In this document: one piece after another, positions 39,292 through 39,383 of the stretch | How the letters are laid out: every line of letters begins with the position of its first letter | Position numbering within the stretch: the first letter of the stretch is position 1 | Assembly: GCA_035290345.1 (NCBI GenBank) | Contig: DATDUP010000017.1 | Location: forward strand, 1 to 39,383 | Length of the DNA: 39,383 bases | Source: DATDUP01 sp035290345 | GTDB taxonomy: Bacteria; Patescibacteriota; Patescibacteriia; Magasanikbacterales; UBA922 | Direction: 5' to 3' | Position numbers and translations under genes: made by a program | The notes under the pieces: model-generated | Databases searched by the model: none | The model's input: the letters and a program-made list of their open reading frames with translations, nothing else | What the model was told of the DNA's origin: nothing

Positions 39292-39383
39292 CTACGCCGA
39301 GAACTTCTCGTAGGGCAGGAACTCGAACGTTCCGTTGCCCTTGTCCTCTTCGTACCTGACGAGGATGCAGTCGCCCTCGCGCA
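39292..39383 (-). CDS. GC-rich protein, C-terminal fragment (cut by window edge)
   Basis: The last 29 codons of a minus-strand gene, ending in FEFLPYEKFSA and a TAG stop. The visible part includes EGDCILVRYEEDKGNG, an acidic, beta-like stretch. By hand count 55 of 92 bases are G or C (60%), and codons end mostly in G or C, as in the other scattered GC-rich genes and unlike the array next to it. Too short to assign. Confidence 0.55.
   Translation of the reverse strand, partial: REGDCILVRYEEDKGNGTFEFLPYEKFSA

Overview
The window looks like a chromosomal segment of a Patescibacteria (Candidate Phyla Radiation) bacterium. It is gene-dense, standard-code (UGA is used as a stop) and holds housekeeping genes next to families that are typical of that group: a Gmad2-domain protein, a HerA/VirD4-like ATPase with a separate companion membrane protein, an AmmeMemoRadiSam pair and proteins carrying only the PEP-utiliser swivelling domain. 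No ribosomal RNA or marker phylogeny is available here, so this placement is an inference. No insertion sequence, CRISPR array or prophage was seen.

Layout. 1-2113 (minus strand): the start of a probable mraY, an NlpC/P60-like protein and an ATP-grasp ligase. 2153-3444: murB and hpf. 3528-10800: secA, a conserved HAD-like protein, a DUF84 NTPase, a Nudix hydrolase, then secD and secF; SecD carries a large parvulin-like insertion. 10827-12511 (minus): a stripped-down histidine kinase and an OmpR-type regulator, separated by a terminator and a palindromic repeat. 12998-13362: a tRNA-Asn(GUU) interrupted by a group I intron. 13449-17178: membrane transporters (EamA, Nramp-like, VIT1) and a Gmad2 protein. 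17608-19208: the companion protein of a HerA/VirD4-like ATPase; the ATPase itself is at 28597-30255. 20007-23152: dnaG-rpoD. 24342-28548: superoxide dismutase, transaldolase, a thioredoxin/CcdA fusion and the AmmeMemoRadiSam pair without Memo. 30310-39135: an apparent six-gene operon of five tandem paralogues of about 500 residues, each ending in a PEP-synthase-type phosphohistidine swivelling domain, followed by a protein with two HAD domains that both lack the usual general-acid aspartate. This array is the best candidate for an undescribed system.

A second layer runs through the window. Six GC-rich genes (12767, 17475, 19865, 23548, 23704 and the one leaving the right edge) sit singly between the AT-richer housekeeping blocks. 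The five whose 5' ends are visible have their own consensus promoter (-35 TTGACA or TTGACT), a leader, a strong Shine-Dalgarno sequence and a GC-rich hairpin downstream. The housekeeping genes instead mostly start within a few bases of the predicted transcript start and lack a Shine-Dalgarno sequence. One of the GC-rich genes (12767) has a leader that can fold into a closed stem with an internal pseudoknot, just before its ribosome binding site.
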